Below, piece after piece: positions 1 to 8,083 of a stretch of 32,362 nucleotides of DNA. The stretch is from assembly GCA_964453985.1 (NCBI GenBank), contig CAYVQB010000010.1:1-32362 (forward strand). Reading direction: 5' to 3'. The notes under the pieces were generated by a model. It made no database searches. It worked only from the letters and a program-made list of their open reading frames with translations, and was not told the DNA's origin. This DNA is from CAYVQB01 sp964453985 (GTDB lineage: Bacteria; Babelota; Babeliae; Babelales; UASB340). The position numbers and the translations under genes are program-made. Position 1 is the first letter of the stretch; every line of letters starts with the position of its first letter.

Positions 1-302
1 GGACGAACTTCCAATTGACGACCAACTTCAGGCTTTACATCAGTAGGAATTTGAGCTTTATCAACTTCTAAAATAAGCTCTTTTCTTAGTACTCCGTAAC
101 CTTCTTCAGGCTTAATATTAACGGTAACAGATTCACCAGGCTCCAAACCTATAACAGCTTGCTCAAAACCTCTAATAATTTTACCATCACCAATTGTGAA
201 TTCTAAAGGTGATTCTTTTTTAGAACTATCAAAAATAGCTCCATCTGTTAATTTACCTGTGTAGTGAACTTTGACTGAGTCACCGCTCTTAGCTTTTGCC
301 AT
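1..302 (-). CDS. FKBP-type (SlyD-like) peptidyl-prolyl isomerase, partial
   Basis: The first 100 residues of a minus-strand gene are present; the rest lies beyond base 1. The start is ATG at 300-302, with an AAGGGA ribosome-binding site just upstream. Residues 7-20 (GDSVKVHYTGKLTDG) followed by FDSS, then IIRGFEQAVIGLEPGE and PEEGYG, are the FKBP core in the arrangement used by SlyD-type enzymes, where an insert-in-flap chaperone domain follows PEEGYG. Such proteins catalyse cis-trans prolyl isomerisation and assist folding. There is no signal peptide, so it is probably cytoplasmic. It lies 44 bases downstream of tRNA-Ser on the same strand with no terminator between, so the two may share a transcript. 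The family is clear; the SlyD subtype is likely but the diagnostic C-terminus is not visible. Confidence 0.88.
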   Translation of the reverse strand, partial: MAKAKSGDSVKVHYTGKLTDGAIFDSSKKESPLEFTIGDGKIIRGFEQAVIGLEPGESVTVNIKPEEGYGVLRKELILEVDKAQIPTDVKPEVGRQLEVR

Positions 303-346
303 CTAAATATCCCTTATTTTAGGAGTTATAAGTATTATTACACAAC

Positions 347-438
347 TGGCGGAGAGAGTGGGATTCGAACCCACGATTCCAGTTTCCCGGAGTAACCGCT
401 TTCGAGGCGGTCGCTTTCGACCACTCAGCCATCTCTCC
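347..438 (-). tRNA. tRNA-Ser (anticodon CGA)
   Basis: On the minus strand the sequence folds as a class II tRNA of 92 nt. The acceptor stem is GGAGAGA/TCTCTCC, the discriminator base is G (usual for serine tRNAs), and the 3' CCA is encoded. The D arm contains TGGCTGAGTGGTCGAAAG, the T arm contains GGTTCGAATCC, and there is a long variable arm. The anticodon loop CTCGAAA gives anticodon CGA (bases 404-402), which reads UCG serine codons. Confidence 0.96.
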
Positions 439-446
439 TTAAACAA

Positions 447-475
447 ACATTACACGAACTAAAAAGATTACTCAA
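447..475 (-). promoter_or_regulatory. Probable promoter of tRNA-Ser / FKBP transcript
   Basis: The minus strand shows TTGAGT (470-475), a 17-bp spacer and TAATGT (447-452), placed 8 bases upstream of the tRNA 5' end. Spacing and position fit a sigma-70-type promoter; this is a match by eye only. Confidence 0.45.
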
Positions 476-562
476 AAGCTTGATAAAAAAGATCAAACTA
501 TTTAATAATTACTTGCTTTTAGAACGTTTATACGTTTTAATTAAATCTATTTGATTTAAAGT

Positions 563-571
563 TGTTATAAT
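563..571 (+). promoter_or_regulatory. Extended -10 promoter candidate for glmU
   Basis: TGTTATAAT is an extended -10 element (TGn plus a perfect TATAAT at 566-571). No convincing -35 hexamer is visible. Transcription would start near 578, giving a leader of about 58 nt before glmU. Confidence 0.42.
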
Positions 572-635
572 AGCATATTATTTTGCAATGGTCCCGTTTA
601 AAATTGATTTTTGTGATTGCTAAAAGGAGGAATCT

Positions 636-2081
636 ATGCCTAAAAATGTAAGAGCTATCATTCTAGCTGCGGGAAAATCTACCAGATTCAAAACCGATAA
701 ATCTAAATTAATACATACCGTTTGTGGCCAACCGATGATTTTATATCCGATAAAATTACTACAAGAACTGAATATAAAGACAACTCTTGTTTTAGGATAT
801 CAGGCAGAAGATATAAAAAAAACCGTATCTGAAGCCAAATTAAAAAAGGTGGACTACGTAATACAAAAAAAACAAAAAGGTACTGGTGACGCAGTTTTAT
901 GCTCTCAAAAAACATGGGATACCGAAACCATTTTAATTTTAAATGGCGACACACCTCTTTTAACTAAAAATCTAATAGCCAAACTTATAGAAAAACATAA
1001 AAAAGAAAAGGCGACTCTCTCTTTTTTAACAACTCATGCTCTAAATCCAGACGGTTATGGAAGAATAGTAAAAGAAGATAATAAAATAAAAATCGTTGAA
1101 GAAAAAAACTGCGATAAAGACCAAGTTTTCATATCTAATATAAATGCCGGAATATATTTAATAGAAAAAGAATTCCTAAAAAACAGCATCTCTCAATTAA
1201 AACAAAACTCCGTATCTGGGGAAGTTTATATTACAGACCTAGTAGAGTTTGCAAGCAAACAAGATCTAAAAGTTATCAACGTACCTGTTCCATATGATGA
1301 AATCAGAGGCGTCAACAACCTACAAGAATTATGGGCAGCCGAACAAATTAAAAGATCTGAATTAATGAGAAACTGGATGGAAAGAGGCGTACGCTTTGAG
1401 TTAGCACAAAGTACCCACCTAGACTTTGATATAGAAATAGGCAAAAACTCTTTTATTGGTACAGGCGCACATATATTAAGTGGAACCAAAATTGGAGAAG
1501 GGTGCACAGTAAATGCTTTTACTATAATCAATAATAGTACAGTAGGTGATAACAGCATAATACATTCTCACTCAGTAATCCAAGATAGTACAATAGGAAA
1601 GAATGCAGATATAGGTCCATTTGCTAGATTAAGAGGCAATAATATCCTTAAAGAAAATGTTAGCATCGGCAACTTTGTAGAAGTTAAAAATAGTAAAATA
1701 GACAAAGGCTCAAAAGCAAAACATTTAACCTACTTAGGCGATGCGCAAATAGGCAAATCTGTAAATATTGGAGCAGGAACAATAACTTGCAATTATGATG
1801 GCAAGAAAAAACATGTAACTAAAATAGAAGATAATTCTTTTATTGGAAGTAATAATGCGCTAATCGCTCCTGTAAAAATAGGTAAAAATTCTTTTACCGC
1901 TGCAGGCTCAACAATTAATAAAGATGTTCCGGAAGGTAGCCTCGCGTTTGCAAGAAGCAAGCAAACAAATAAGGTGGGTTATTTTTCTAAAGCAAAAAAA
2001 CAATCTATAAAAAGCAAAAACAAAGGCCAAGTAAGTTTTATAGGGGCAACGAAGCCAAAGGATAATCAAGAAACTGTATGA
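636..2081 (+). CDS. glmU: Bifunctional GlmU: GlcN-1-P acetyltransferase / GlcNAc-1-P uridylyltransferase
   Basis: Makes UDP-GlcNAc for peptidoglycan and lipopolysaccharide in the cytoplasm: the C-terminal domain acetylates GlcN-1-P and the N-terminal domain transfers UMP. The N-terminal nucleotidyltransferase shows LAAGKSTRF (10-18), SKLIH (23-27), GTGDAV (82-87) and NGDTPLL with Asp105, the metal-binding position in the E. coli enzyme. From about residue 255 a left-handed beta-helix of hexapeptide repeats follows. KHLTYLGDA places His363 and ITCNYDG places Asn386 at exactly the E. coli acetyltransferase numbers. The 481 residues exceed E. coli (456) through a basic, low-complexity tail after about 450. 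The start is supported by a strong AAAGGAGG site 5 bases upstream. The stop overlaps the next start (ATGA), implying translational coupling. Confidence 0.96.
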   Translation: MPKNVRAIILAAGKSTRFKTDKSKLIHTVCGQPMILYPIKLLQELNIKTTLVLGYQAEDIKKTVSEAKLKKVDYVIQKKQKGTGDAVLCSQKTWDTETILILNGDTPLLTKNLIAKLIEKHKKEKATLSFLTTHALNPDGYGRIVKEDNKIKIVEEKNCDKDQVFISNINAGIYLIEKEFLKNSISQLKQNSVSGEVYITDLVEFASKQDLKVINVPVPYDEIRGVNNLQELWAAEQIKRSELMRNWMERGVRFELAQSTHLDFDIEIGKNSFIGTGAHILSGTKIGEGCTVNAFTIINNSTVGDNSIIHSHSVIQDSTIGKNADIGPFARLRGNNILKENVSIGNFVEVKNSKIDKGSKAKHLTYLGDAQIGKSVNIGAGTITCNYDGKKKHVTKIEDNSFIGSNNALIAPVKIGKNSFTAAGSTINKDVPEGSLAFARSKQTNKVGYFSKAKKQSIKSKNKGQVSFIGATKPKDNQETV

Positions 2082-3325
2082 TTAAATTCTTCCACACAGC
2101 AGACATACACCTTGGGGTAGAAAACTACGGTAAAATAGACACTAAGACGGGCATACATTCCCGTCTTAGTGATTTTGCTAACAGTCTAGAACAATGCATA
2201 AATTTAGCTATAGAACAAAGTGTAGATTTTTTTTTATTTTGTGGTGACGCTTATAAAACAGCATGGCCAACTCCTACGCAACAAAGAATACTACTCAACC
2301 AACTTTTCAAACTACAAAAAGCTAATATTCCAATAGTTATTATTATAGGTAATCATGATCATCCATTAAGCTTTGGTAAGGCAAACTCTTTAGATATTTT
2401 CGATTGCCTACCTTTACCAGGGTTTCATGTAATATCAAAACCCAAAATTTTAAACTTACAAACTAAAAACGGTCCTATTCAAATAGTTGGCATACCTTGG
2501 CCCACACGTAATAATATTGTAACAACACAAAATTATCATTCAAAAAGCAATGAAGAGATAACAGTATATTTATCACAGGCGGTAGGACAGATCGTTAACA
2601 ACTTTGCAAACCAGCTAGACCCTAAAGTACCATCAGTCCTAGCAGGACACCTTACAATGGCATCAGGCGTTTTTTCGGGATCAGAAAAATGTGCTATTTT
2701 TGGTAACGACCCAATATTTTTACCATCACAACTTGCAATCAAACCATTTGATTATGTTGCACTAGGACACTTACACCGGTATCAAAACTTAAATCCCAAA
2801 GGCTATCCTGCAATAGTTTATCCTGGGTCAATAGAAAAAGTTGATTTTGGAGAAAGAAAAGAACAAAAAGGTTTTTGCAATGTCACTATTGACACAAAAA
2901 CTAAAAATGAAGAGCGTTGTTCTTTTGAGTTTATAAAACTTAACACACGCCCTATGCTTCAAATAGAGGTAAAGCTAGAAACAGACAAAGACCAAACTGA
3001 ACAGATTTTACAAGAACTCGAAAAACATGACTTAAAAGATGCTATCATAAAAATTATCTATCATGTGTCAGGAGATAAAAAAGACAAAGTTGACCTACAA
3101 CGCATTCAAATAGCCTGCGAAAAAGCAATGTATATTGCTAGCATCACACCTGTTCGCAAAGTCGTTATCAGAGAAAAAAGAGCAAGCTTAAAAGTAGATA
3201 TGGATTTTAATACTATGCTTGATAAATTTTTTGATACAAAAGAATTAGATAAAGATAAAAAGACTAGGCTCTTACAAAAAGCACAAAATATTTATTCTCA
3301 AGTTAAGCAAGAAAAAGAAGTTTAA
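2078..3325 (+). CDS. SbcD/Mre11-like metallophosphoesterase DNA nuclease
   Basis: A predicted manganese-dependent DNA exonuclease subunit. The calcineurin-like phosphoesterase motifs are in order: DIH (Asp9, His11), GD (Asp57), GNHDHP (Asn92, His93), GH (His191) and GHLH (His231, His233). In SbcD/Mre11 these residues bind two metal ions. Motif II reads GDAY rather than the usual GDLF. After about residue 280 comes a capping region and a charged helical tail, a layout shared with SbcD. The length (415) is typical. The gene overlaps glmU by 4 bases. SbcD normally works with the ATPase SbcC (Rad50); no SbcC gene lies in this window, so the partner must be elsewhere or absent. The family call is firm, the pathway role less so. 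Confidence 0.85.
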   Translation: MIKFFHTADIHLGVENYGKIDTKTGIHSRLSDFANSLEQCINLAIEQSVDFFLFCGDAYKTAWPTPTQQRILLNQLFKLQKANIPIVIIIGNHDHPLSFGKANSLDIFDCLPLPGFHVISKPKILNLQTKNGPIQIVGIPWPTRNNIVTTQNYHSKSNEEITVYLSQAVGQIVNNFANQLDPKVPSVLAGHLTMASGVFSGSEKCAIFGNDPIFLPSQLAIKPFDYVALGHLHRYQNLNPKGYPAIVYPGSIEKVDFGERKEQKGFCNVTIDTKTKNEERCSFEFIKLNTRPMLQIEVKLETDKDQTEQILQELEKHDLKDAIIKIIYHVSGDKKDKVDLQRIQIACEKAMYIASITPVRKVVIREKRASLKVDMDFNTMLDKFFDTKELDKDKKTRLLQKAQNIYSQVKQEKEV

Positions 3326-3855
3326 ATTAACTCATTTTTTTCAACTAAACGAATAAGAAGAATCATAAAACTTGAAAGTGATTTTTTATTATTCTCCCAA
3401 AAACGCACATCTCTAACAGAATCAAGATTTAAGCTCTCCAAACCTTCAGTCATTAGGCTTAATCCAATAAAACTACTAATTTCTAAGATATCTGATTCTA
3501 AGACATCTGATTCTGAGCCTTCTGCATACAACAAGCTTATCATGTTCGATATTATATAATTTTTAGAGTCAGAGTTGCTAAAAAAATCTGTCCTTAATAA
3601 CACACTATTAAATAAACAAATGTTTTCTTTATTTGTTTCGCCCAACAAATAAATTTGATATTTTCTATCTCGAATTAAATCAAGAATATACTGGCCTTTC
3701 TGGCTATACAAAAAATTAGAAAACCGAGAGCATGTGGTTAGTACCTCTTCAAATGGAGCATAAGTCTTTATTCTAATCTTTGGAATGGAATAAAGACCAA
3801 AATTAATAGATAATAATAAAAAAACTAAACCATAAATTTTTCTAAGTAATTTCAT
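3322..3855 (-). CDS. Secreted hypothetical protein
   Basis: A 177-residue protein that I do not recognise. I start it at 3855 because AGGAGAAG lies just upstream and the protein then opens with a signal peptide (MKLLRKIYGLVFLLLSINFG, followed by LYSIPK). Longer in-frame starts, back to 3933, would place a polar extension before the signal and lack a ribosome-binding site. The mature part is mixed hydrophobic/charged with no repeats, no cysteine pattern and no catalytic motif I can name. Its stop codon overlaps the stop of the SbcD-like gene on the other strand by 4 bases. A promoter candidate (TTGGCA-17-TTATTA) lies directly upstream, so it is probably transcribed alone. Confidence 0.65.
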   Translation of the reverse strand: MKLLRKIYGLVFLLLSINFGLYSIPKIRIKTYAPFEEVLTTCSRFSNFLYSQKGQYILDLIRDRKYQIYLLGETNKENICLFNSVLLRTDFFSNSDSKNYIISNMISLLYAEGSESDVLESDILEISSFIGLSLMTEGLESLNLDSVRDVRFWENNKKSLSSFMILLIRLVEKNELI

Positions 3856-3882
3856 ATAAACTTCTCCTAAAATATTTAAGTT

Positions 3883-3911
3883 TAATAAACTATTTGTTTG
3901 CCCTTTGCCAA
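3883..3911 (-). promoter_or_regulatory. Promoter candidate for secreted protein at 3322-3855
   Basis: Minus strand: TTGGCA (3906-3911), 17-bp spacer, TTATTA (3883-3888), which ends 27 bases upstream of the chosen ATG. Confidence 0.4.
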
Positions 3912-3914
3912 ATA

Positions 3915-3943
3915 TTGGAATAAATAATAACATTTACTAGTAT
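3915..3943 (+). promoter_or_regulatory. Promoter candidate for cysS
   Basis: Plus strand: TTGGAA (3915-3920), 17-bp spacer, TAGTAT (3938-3943), about 40 bases before the cysS start and nearly back to back with the minus-strand promoter. The -10 is weak. Confidence 0.33.
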
Positions 3944-3984
3944 ATTTTGATAATTTTTGCAATAAAGCTTTGGGGTTTTGATAA

Positions 3985-5334
3985 ATGGAACTTAAAATAA
4001 CAAATAGTCTTGGTAGAAAAAAAGAAATTTTTAAACCAATCGAAGATAAAAAAGTAAAACTGTATGTCTGTGGCGTAACCCCCTACGATTATTCACACTT
4101 AGGCCATGGCAGAGCATACGTAAACTTTGACGTCTTTGTAAGATTATTAAAATTTCTTGGCTATAACGTAAACTACGTCCGTAACATAACAGACATAGAC
4201 GATAAACTCATAAACAAAGCCATAAAAGAGGGTGATCTCAATAATTATAAAAAAATCGCTGAAAAATTTACAAAATTTTATCATGAAGACATGCAAGCTC
4301 TAAATTGCCTATCTCCAGATATTGAACCCAAGGCAACTGAGCATATCAAACAAATGATCGATTTCATCAAACAATTAATAGAAAACAAAAATGCATACGT
4401 TATAGATCACGACGTATATTTCGATGTTTCTTCATTCGGACCATATGGCAAACTATCTGGCAAAAAGCTTGAAGACCTACAGGCAGGCGCCAGAGTTGGG
4501 ATTGATGAACGCAAAAAAAATCCTGCCGACTTTGCTTTATGGAAAGGTAATGACAAAGAATTGTTCTGGAAATCCCCTTGGGGCCATGGCCGACCAGGTT
4601 GGCATATAGAATGCTCTGTAATGGCAAAGGAGTACTTCGGAGAAACTTTAGATGTACATGGCGGAGGAGCAGATCTAACGTTCCCTCATCACGAAAATGA
4701 GATTGCACAATCAGAAAGCTTGCATAATAAACCATTTGCTAACTATTGGATGCATAACGCATTCTTAAATATAAATAAAGAAAAGATGTCTAAGTCTTTA
4801 GGTAATTTCTTTACCCTCAAACAAGTTTTTGAAAACTTTGATCCAATGGTATTACGTTTTTACTTCTTACAACACCATTATAGATCCCCAATTGAACTTA
4901 ACTTTGATGATCTAAAGGCATCGCAAACAGCTTATGAGAGATTAATCAACAGTTTAAAGATAGATACTCAAACAAAAGATCTAGAAAATATATCTTTGCA
5001 AGATTTATTAAAACACAGCTTTATGCCAGAAATCATGAAAAGCTTGTGTGATGATATTAATACACCAAAGGCTTTAGGTATTATATTTAAAAATATAGAT
5101 AAAATAAAAGAATCAAAAGACCTTATTCTTGTAACACGATATTTCTTAAAACATGTCTTAGGTTTAACTTTAGAAGCAATAACAAAAGAAGTTAAGATAA
5201 CCAAAGAAATAGAAGATTTGGTCAAAGAACGAGAAAAGGCAAGAGCCGATAAAAACTGGGCCCTTGCCGATAAAATTCGTGATCAATTGAACGATATGGG
5301 TTATGTCGCTCACGACAAGAAACTAAAGAGCTAA
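3985..5334 (+). CDS. cysS: Cysteinyl-tRNA synthetase
   Basis: Charges tRNA-Cys with cysteine in the cytoplasm (class I synthetase). VCGVTPYDYSHLGHGR (28-43) holds the HIGH-type motif HLGH (38-41) and the first zinc ligand Cys29. Cys210 (WHIEC), His235 (FPHHENE) and Glu239 complete the zinc site that selects cysteine. KMSKSLGN begins at 267. The length of 449 is close to the family norm (E. coli 461), and the C-terminal helical anticodon-binding region ends in KADK/ADKIRDQL-type sequence usual for CysS. Only a weak ribosome-binding site is visible before the ATG. The 3' end overlaps the convergent thioredoxin gene by 12 bases, so there is no room for a terminator between them. Confidence 0.97.
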   Translation: MELKITNSLGRKKEIFKPIEDKKVKLYVCGVTPYDYSHLGHGRAYVNFDVFVRLLKFLGYNVNYVRNITDIDDKLINKAIKEGDLNNYKKIAEKFTKFYHEDMQALNCLSPDIEPKATEHIKQMIDFIKQLIENKNAYVIDHDVYFDVSSFGPYGKLSGKKLEDLQAGARVGIDERKKNPADFALWKGNDKELFWKSPWGHGRPGWHIECSVMAKEYFGETLDVHGGGADLTFPHHENEIAQSESLHNKPFANYWMHNAFLNINKEKMSKSLGNFFTLKQVFENFDPMVLRFYFLQHHYRSPIELNFDDLKASQTAYERLINSLKIDTQTKDLENISLQDLLKHSFMPEIMKSLCDDINTPKALGIIFKNIDKIKESKDLILVTRYFLKHVLGLTLEAITKEVKITKEIEDLVKEREKARADKNWALADKIRDQLNDMGYVAHDKKLKS

Positions 5335-5643
5335 TTTTTCTTTAATTTTACCCATCAAAACTTCTTTGTTCATGTAACCCATCTCTTTGCCAACAACATT
5401 ACCATCTTTTATAAAGACAAATGTTGGAATAGAAGATACTTGGTATTGAACAGCAAGGTCTCTGTATTCGTCAATATTAACTTTTGCAAACTTAACACTT
5501 GGTACCTCTTTTGAAAGTTCTTCAAAAACTGGTGCCATTTGTTGGCATGGTCCACACCATGTTGCATATACATCTAAGACAATAGGCTTGTCTGATTGAT
5601 TGATTTCTGCTTCAAAATTTTCTGCGCTTATTTCTATTACCAT
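5323..5643 (-). CDS. trxA: Thioredoxin
   Basis: A small cytoplasmic disulfide reductase. The active site WCGPC is at residues 29-33 (Cys30, Cys33) and the cis-proline loop SIPTF has Pro73. At 106 residues it has the length and layout of a single thioredoxin domain, with no signal peptide or anchor. It follows the 726-residue secreted protein on the same strand with a 33-base gap, so it may share that transcript, and its end overlaps cysS by 12 bases. Its reductase is not certain; the FAD/NAD oxidoreductase at 10985-12187 belongs to another class. Confidence 0.95.
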   Translation of the reverse strand: MVIEISAENFEAEINQSDKPIVLDVYATWCGPCQQMAPVFEELSKEVPSVKFAKVNIDEYRDLAVQYQVSSIPTFVFIKDGNVVGKEMGYMNKEVLMGKIKEKLAL

Positions 5644-5676
5644 GAATAACTCCCGTATAAAAGTACTTATATATAA

Positions 5677-7857
5677 CTATTTAACAGTTCTAACATAATC
5701 ACAAAATTCAATCAACTCAGGTTTTGGCAAAGGTGACCACTCCAAACCACCATTCTCTTCTTGCGATAATCTATGAAACTTATTTAACCAAATACCATTA
5801 TCTCGTTCTAATATTTGTTTAACTAAATCAAAGCTCTCTTTATTTCTAATTTTTGAAAGCATTAAAACACTCGAATGGTTTATAAAAATATCATTACGAT
5901 TTAGCCAATCTTTATAAGTTCTATATTCTGAATTAAAAGTCATAAGTTGTATAGGCTTTTCAGGCGAGCTTAAACCTTTATAAAAACCTTTATAAAAACC
6001 ATCTACAGCAAGATTAATGGCATAGCAGCCGATATAACAATCAGGAATTAATTCTTTGCAATACATTTTTAAATCATTACCAGCTAGTGCAGCCTCTTCT
6101 TGTAAGAAGTTATAATAACTATTCAAGTCTGCGTCTTCAAGCTCTTTATCTTTATCAAAAAGTTTTTTAATATTTTCATGAATACTATTCCCAAACTCCA
6201 AAACAAAATTAGCAGACCATTTTTTCATAATATCAGGTTCAAAACCCATAGTAGAAAAAACAGATCCTGGATCACCAGGCTTTCTGTAATACATTTCTAA
6301 ATCTAGAACTATACCTGAAATCTGCACACCATGAGAATTCTCAGGGTTGCGCCAAATATCCATAAAGATTTTTAATGAATCTTTAATTTCTGTTTTCCAA
6401 AAATTCATCCTATCAAAATGTGATGGCACGCTTTCATACTTATTACCATATAAATCCCAAGAAGATATTTCTGGCATTTTTGTTCCACGAAAATTGTTGG
6501 CTATCTCAAAACCTATTAATATCTTAGGGATTTTTTGTTTTGTTTTTTCAGATACCTCTTGTAACATCTTTGTAAATCTTCTAATTCTGGTCCACAGTTC
6601 ATCACGTTTTTGCTCAGAACCGTCAATAGCCCTAGATCCATGAAACATATGAGGATTAAAATCTATCCATAATGCATCTGCTCCAGACTTAAATATACAA
6701 TCTATCAAAAATCTTTGTTCTGCTTCTTTTTTTGTATCGTTAAATTGTGATATCTCCATCCAGCCAACTTTCCTCAGATTATTGCCTGCAGGATTTATAT
6801 TCCCTAATGGCTTGCCATAATTTTTTACATACTCTGGCAGCTCTGGTTTATTTTGTTCTTTAATTATTTTGTCTGCCTCTTCTTTTTTATTACTTAACTT
6901 AACATTAAGCTCCCAAAGCATTTGTTGGACACCTGAAAGCATCTCTTTTCTTAAATCAAAATTCATAGGACAAACTCTGAAATTCTCAGCAATACCAGAA
7001 AAGGTAAGTAATGAACTTTCTAGAAATAAAACATAATTTTGTCTTATTGGGTTAAACCAATAAATACCATATGGTAAAGTTGCATTAACTGCTGGAGAAT
7101 AATCTTTCTTGGTAGGCAAAGCAAAACGAGAACTATTTAGGTTATCAAGAATATTCCTGATGGTAACACCAAAAGCTAAACGCTTTGGAGCATGTGGCGG
7201 CATTAAAGTTGTATCATACATATAACCTCTTGTGATCATAGGCAAACTTAAAAAATTATTTACGTTACTGAATAATAACTTTAAATCAGCTTCCAGCCCC
7301 CTATTGGCACCAGCAGGATCAACAACAGAAAGAATGGAGCCCGCAGAACTAATAGGAACTAGTTCTCCTGCAGCTAAAGCTTCTTTTTTGATCTCAAAGC
7401 TGTTTTGTGTAGGAGTTAGGCCAATATAATTTAAAAAAGCCATATATAGACTAACCGGAGCGCCCGGCGCAAAAGCAAAAGAAATTAGCTTATCTTTCTT
7501 TTTACCAAATTCTTGAATCAAGGTTAAAAATTTATCTGTAACTGGAGATTTTCGTGAATCATCTTTAAACTTTGTCCAAGCCAAAAAGTTTCTTATTAAC
7601 TCTGACCCTATAACAAATATAGCAACTTTATATTTATCTAAATCTGAAGGCTTTAGATTTTGTATATCTGCTATAGCTTTATAATCAACATTAAAATCTA
7701 CAGATTCTGCCAAATCTATGAATGGCCGATACTTGTAACCTTCTGAATTAGCAAGAGTTGTGCTATCAAATATGCCAAGATTTAATTTTTTAGCATTTAA
7801 GTTAAAAACAGAAAAAGTTATAAAAATAGTAAGAATTAGTCTTTTTTTGATCTTCAT
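5677..7857 (-). CDS. Large secreted hypothetical protein, possibly TIM-barrel glycosidase-like
   Basis: A 726-residue protein with a clear signal peptide (MKIKKRLILTIFITFSVFNLNA, cleavage expected after residue 22) and no later membrane segment, so it should be exported to the periplasm or beyond. I do not recognise the family. The N-terminal third contains hydrophobic strands ending in Gly/Ser turns (VAIFVIGSEL, ISFAFAPGAP), like an alpha/beta fold. The middle has strand-acid patterns such as DALWIDFNPHMF, ILIGFEIANNF and GIVLDLEMYY, which would fit acidic residues at strand ends of a TIM-barrel hydrolase; this is inference from pattern only. The start is backed by a GAGGGGGATAGGGG purine run. 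Upstream is a good promoter; trxA follows 33 bases downstream. Confidence 0.75.
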   Translation of the reverse strand: MKIKKRLILTIFITFSVFNLNAKKLNLGIFDSTTLANSEGYKYRPFIDLAESVDFNVDYKAIADIQNLKPSDLDKYKVAIFVIGSELIRNFLAWTKFKDDSRKSPVTDKFLTLIQEFGKKKDKLISFAFAPGAPVSLYMAFLNYIGLTPTQNSFEIKKEALAAGELVPISSAGSILSVVDPAGANRGLEADLKLLFSNVNNFLSLPMITRGYMYDTTLMPPHAPKRLAFGVTIRNILDNLNSSRFALPTKKDYSPAVNATLPYGIYWFNPIRQNYVLFLESSLLTFSGIAENFRVCPMNFDLRKEMLSGVQQMLWELNVKLSNKKEEADKIIKEQNKPELPEYVKNYGKPLGNINPAGNNLRKVGWMEISQFNDTKKEAEQRFLIDCIFKSGADALWIDFNPHMFHGSRAIDGSEQKRDELWTRIRRFTKMLQEVSEKTKQKIPKILIGFEIANNFRGTKMPEISSWDLYGNKYESVPSHFDRMNFWKTEIKDSLKIFMDIWRNPENSHGVQISGIVLDLEMYYRKPGDPGSVFSTMGFEPDIMKKWSANFVLEFGNSIHENIKKLFDKDKELEDADLNSYYNFLQEEAALAGNDLKMYCKELIPDCYIGCYAINLAVDGFYKGFYKGLSSPEKPIQLMTFNSEYRTYKDWLNRNDIFINHSSVLMLSKIRNKESFDLVKQILERDNGIWLNKFHRLSQEENGGLEWSPLPKPELIEFCDYVRTVK

Positions 7858-7905
7858 ACCCCTATCCCCCTCAATAAATTGCTTTTCACCCCTTATTCAA
7901 TTTAA

Positions 7906-7934
7906 TATTAAGCTATTTATATTCAAATAGTCAA
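7906..7934 (-). promoter_or_regulatory. Promoter candidate for the 726-residue secreted protein
   Basis: Minus strand: TTGACT (7929-7934), 17-bp spacer, TTAATA (7906-7911), about 49 bases upstream of the start codon. The -35 is near consensus. Confidence 0.52.
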
Positions 7935-7996
7935 TAGATCTATTTAATTAGACACCCATGCTCCCCCAAAACATACTGGAGCTCACCAAAAAAAAC

Positions 7997-8024
7997 TTGG
8001 CCTAAAACCAAAACCATCTATACT
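7997..8024 (+). promoter_or_regulatory. Promoter candidate for the MEMO-AMMECR1 lipoprotein
   Basis: Plus strand: TTGGCC (7997-8002), 16-bp spacer, TATACT (8019-8024), giving a leader of roughly 55 nt before the ATG at 8084. Confidence 0.45.
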
Positions 8025-8083
8025 AATTTGCAGAGAAAGTAATAGTAACTATTTTAATTGTTCAACAAAAAAAGGAGAATAAA

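Noticed and set aside
3856..3933. Longer N-terminus for the secreted protein at 3322-3855
   Set aside because: It would bury the signal peptide and contain the AGGAG ribosome-binding site and promoter candidate within the coding region.
4400..4735. Minus-strand 111-codon frame inside cysS
   Set aside because: Antisense to highly conserved synthetase sequence, no ribosome-binding site and no recognisable protein.
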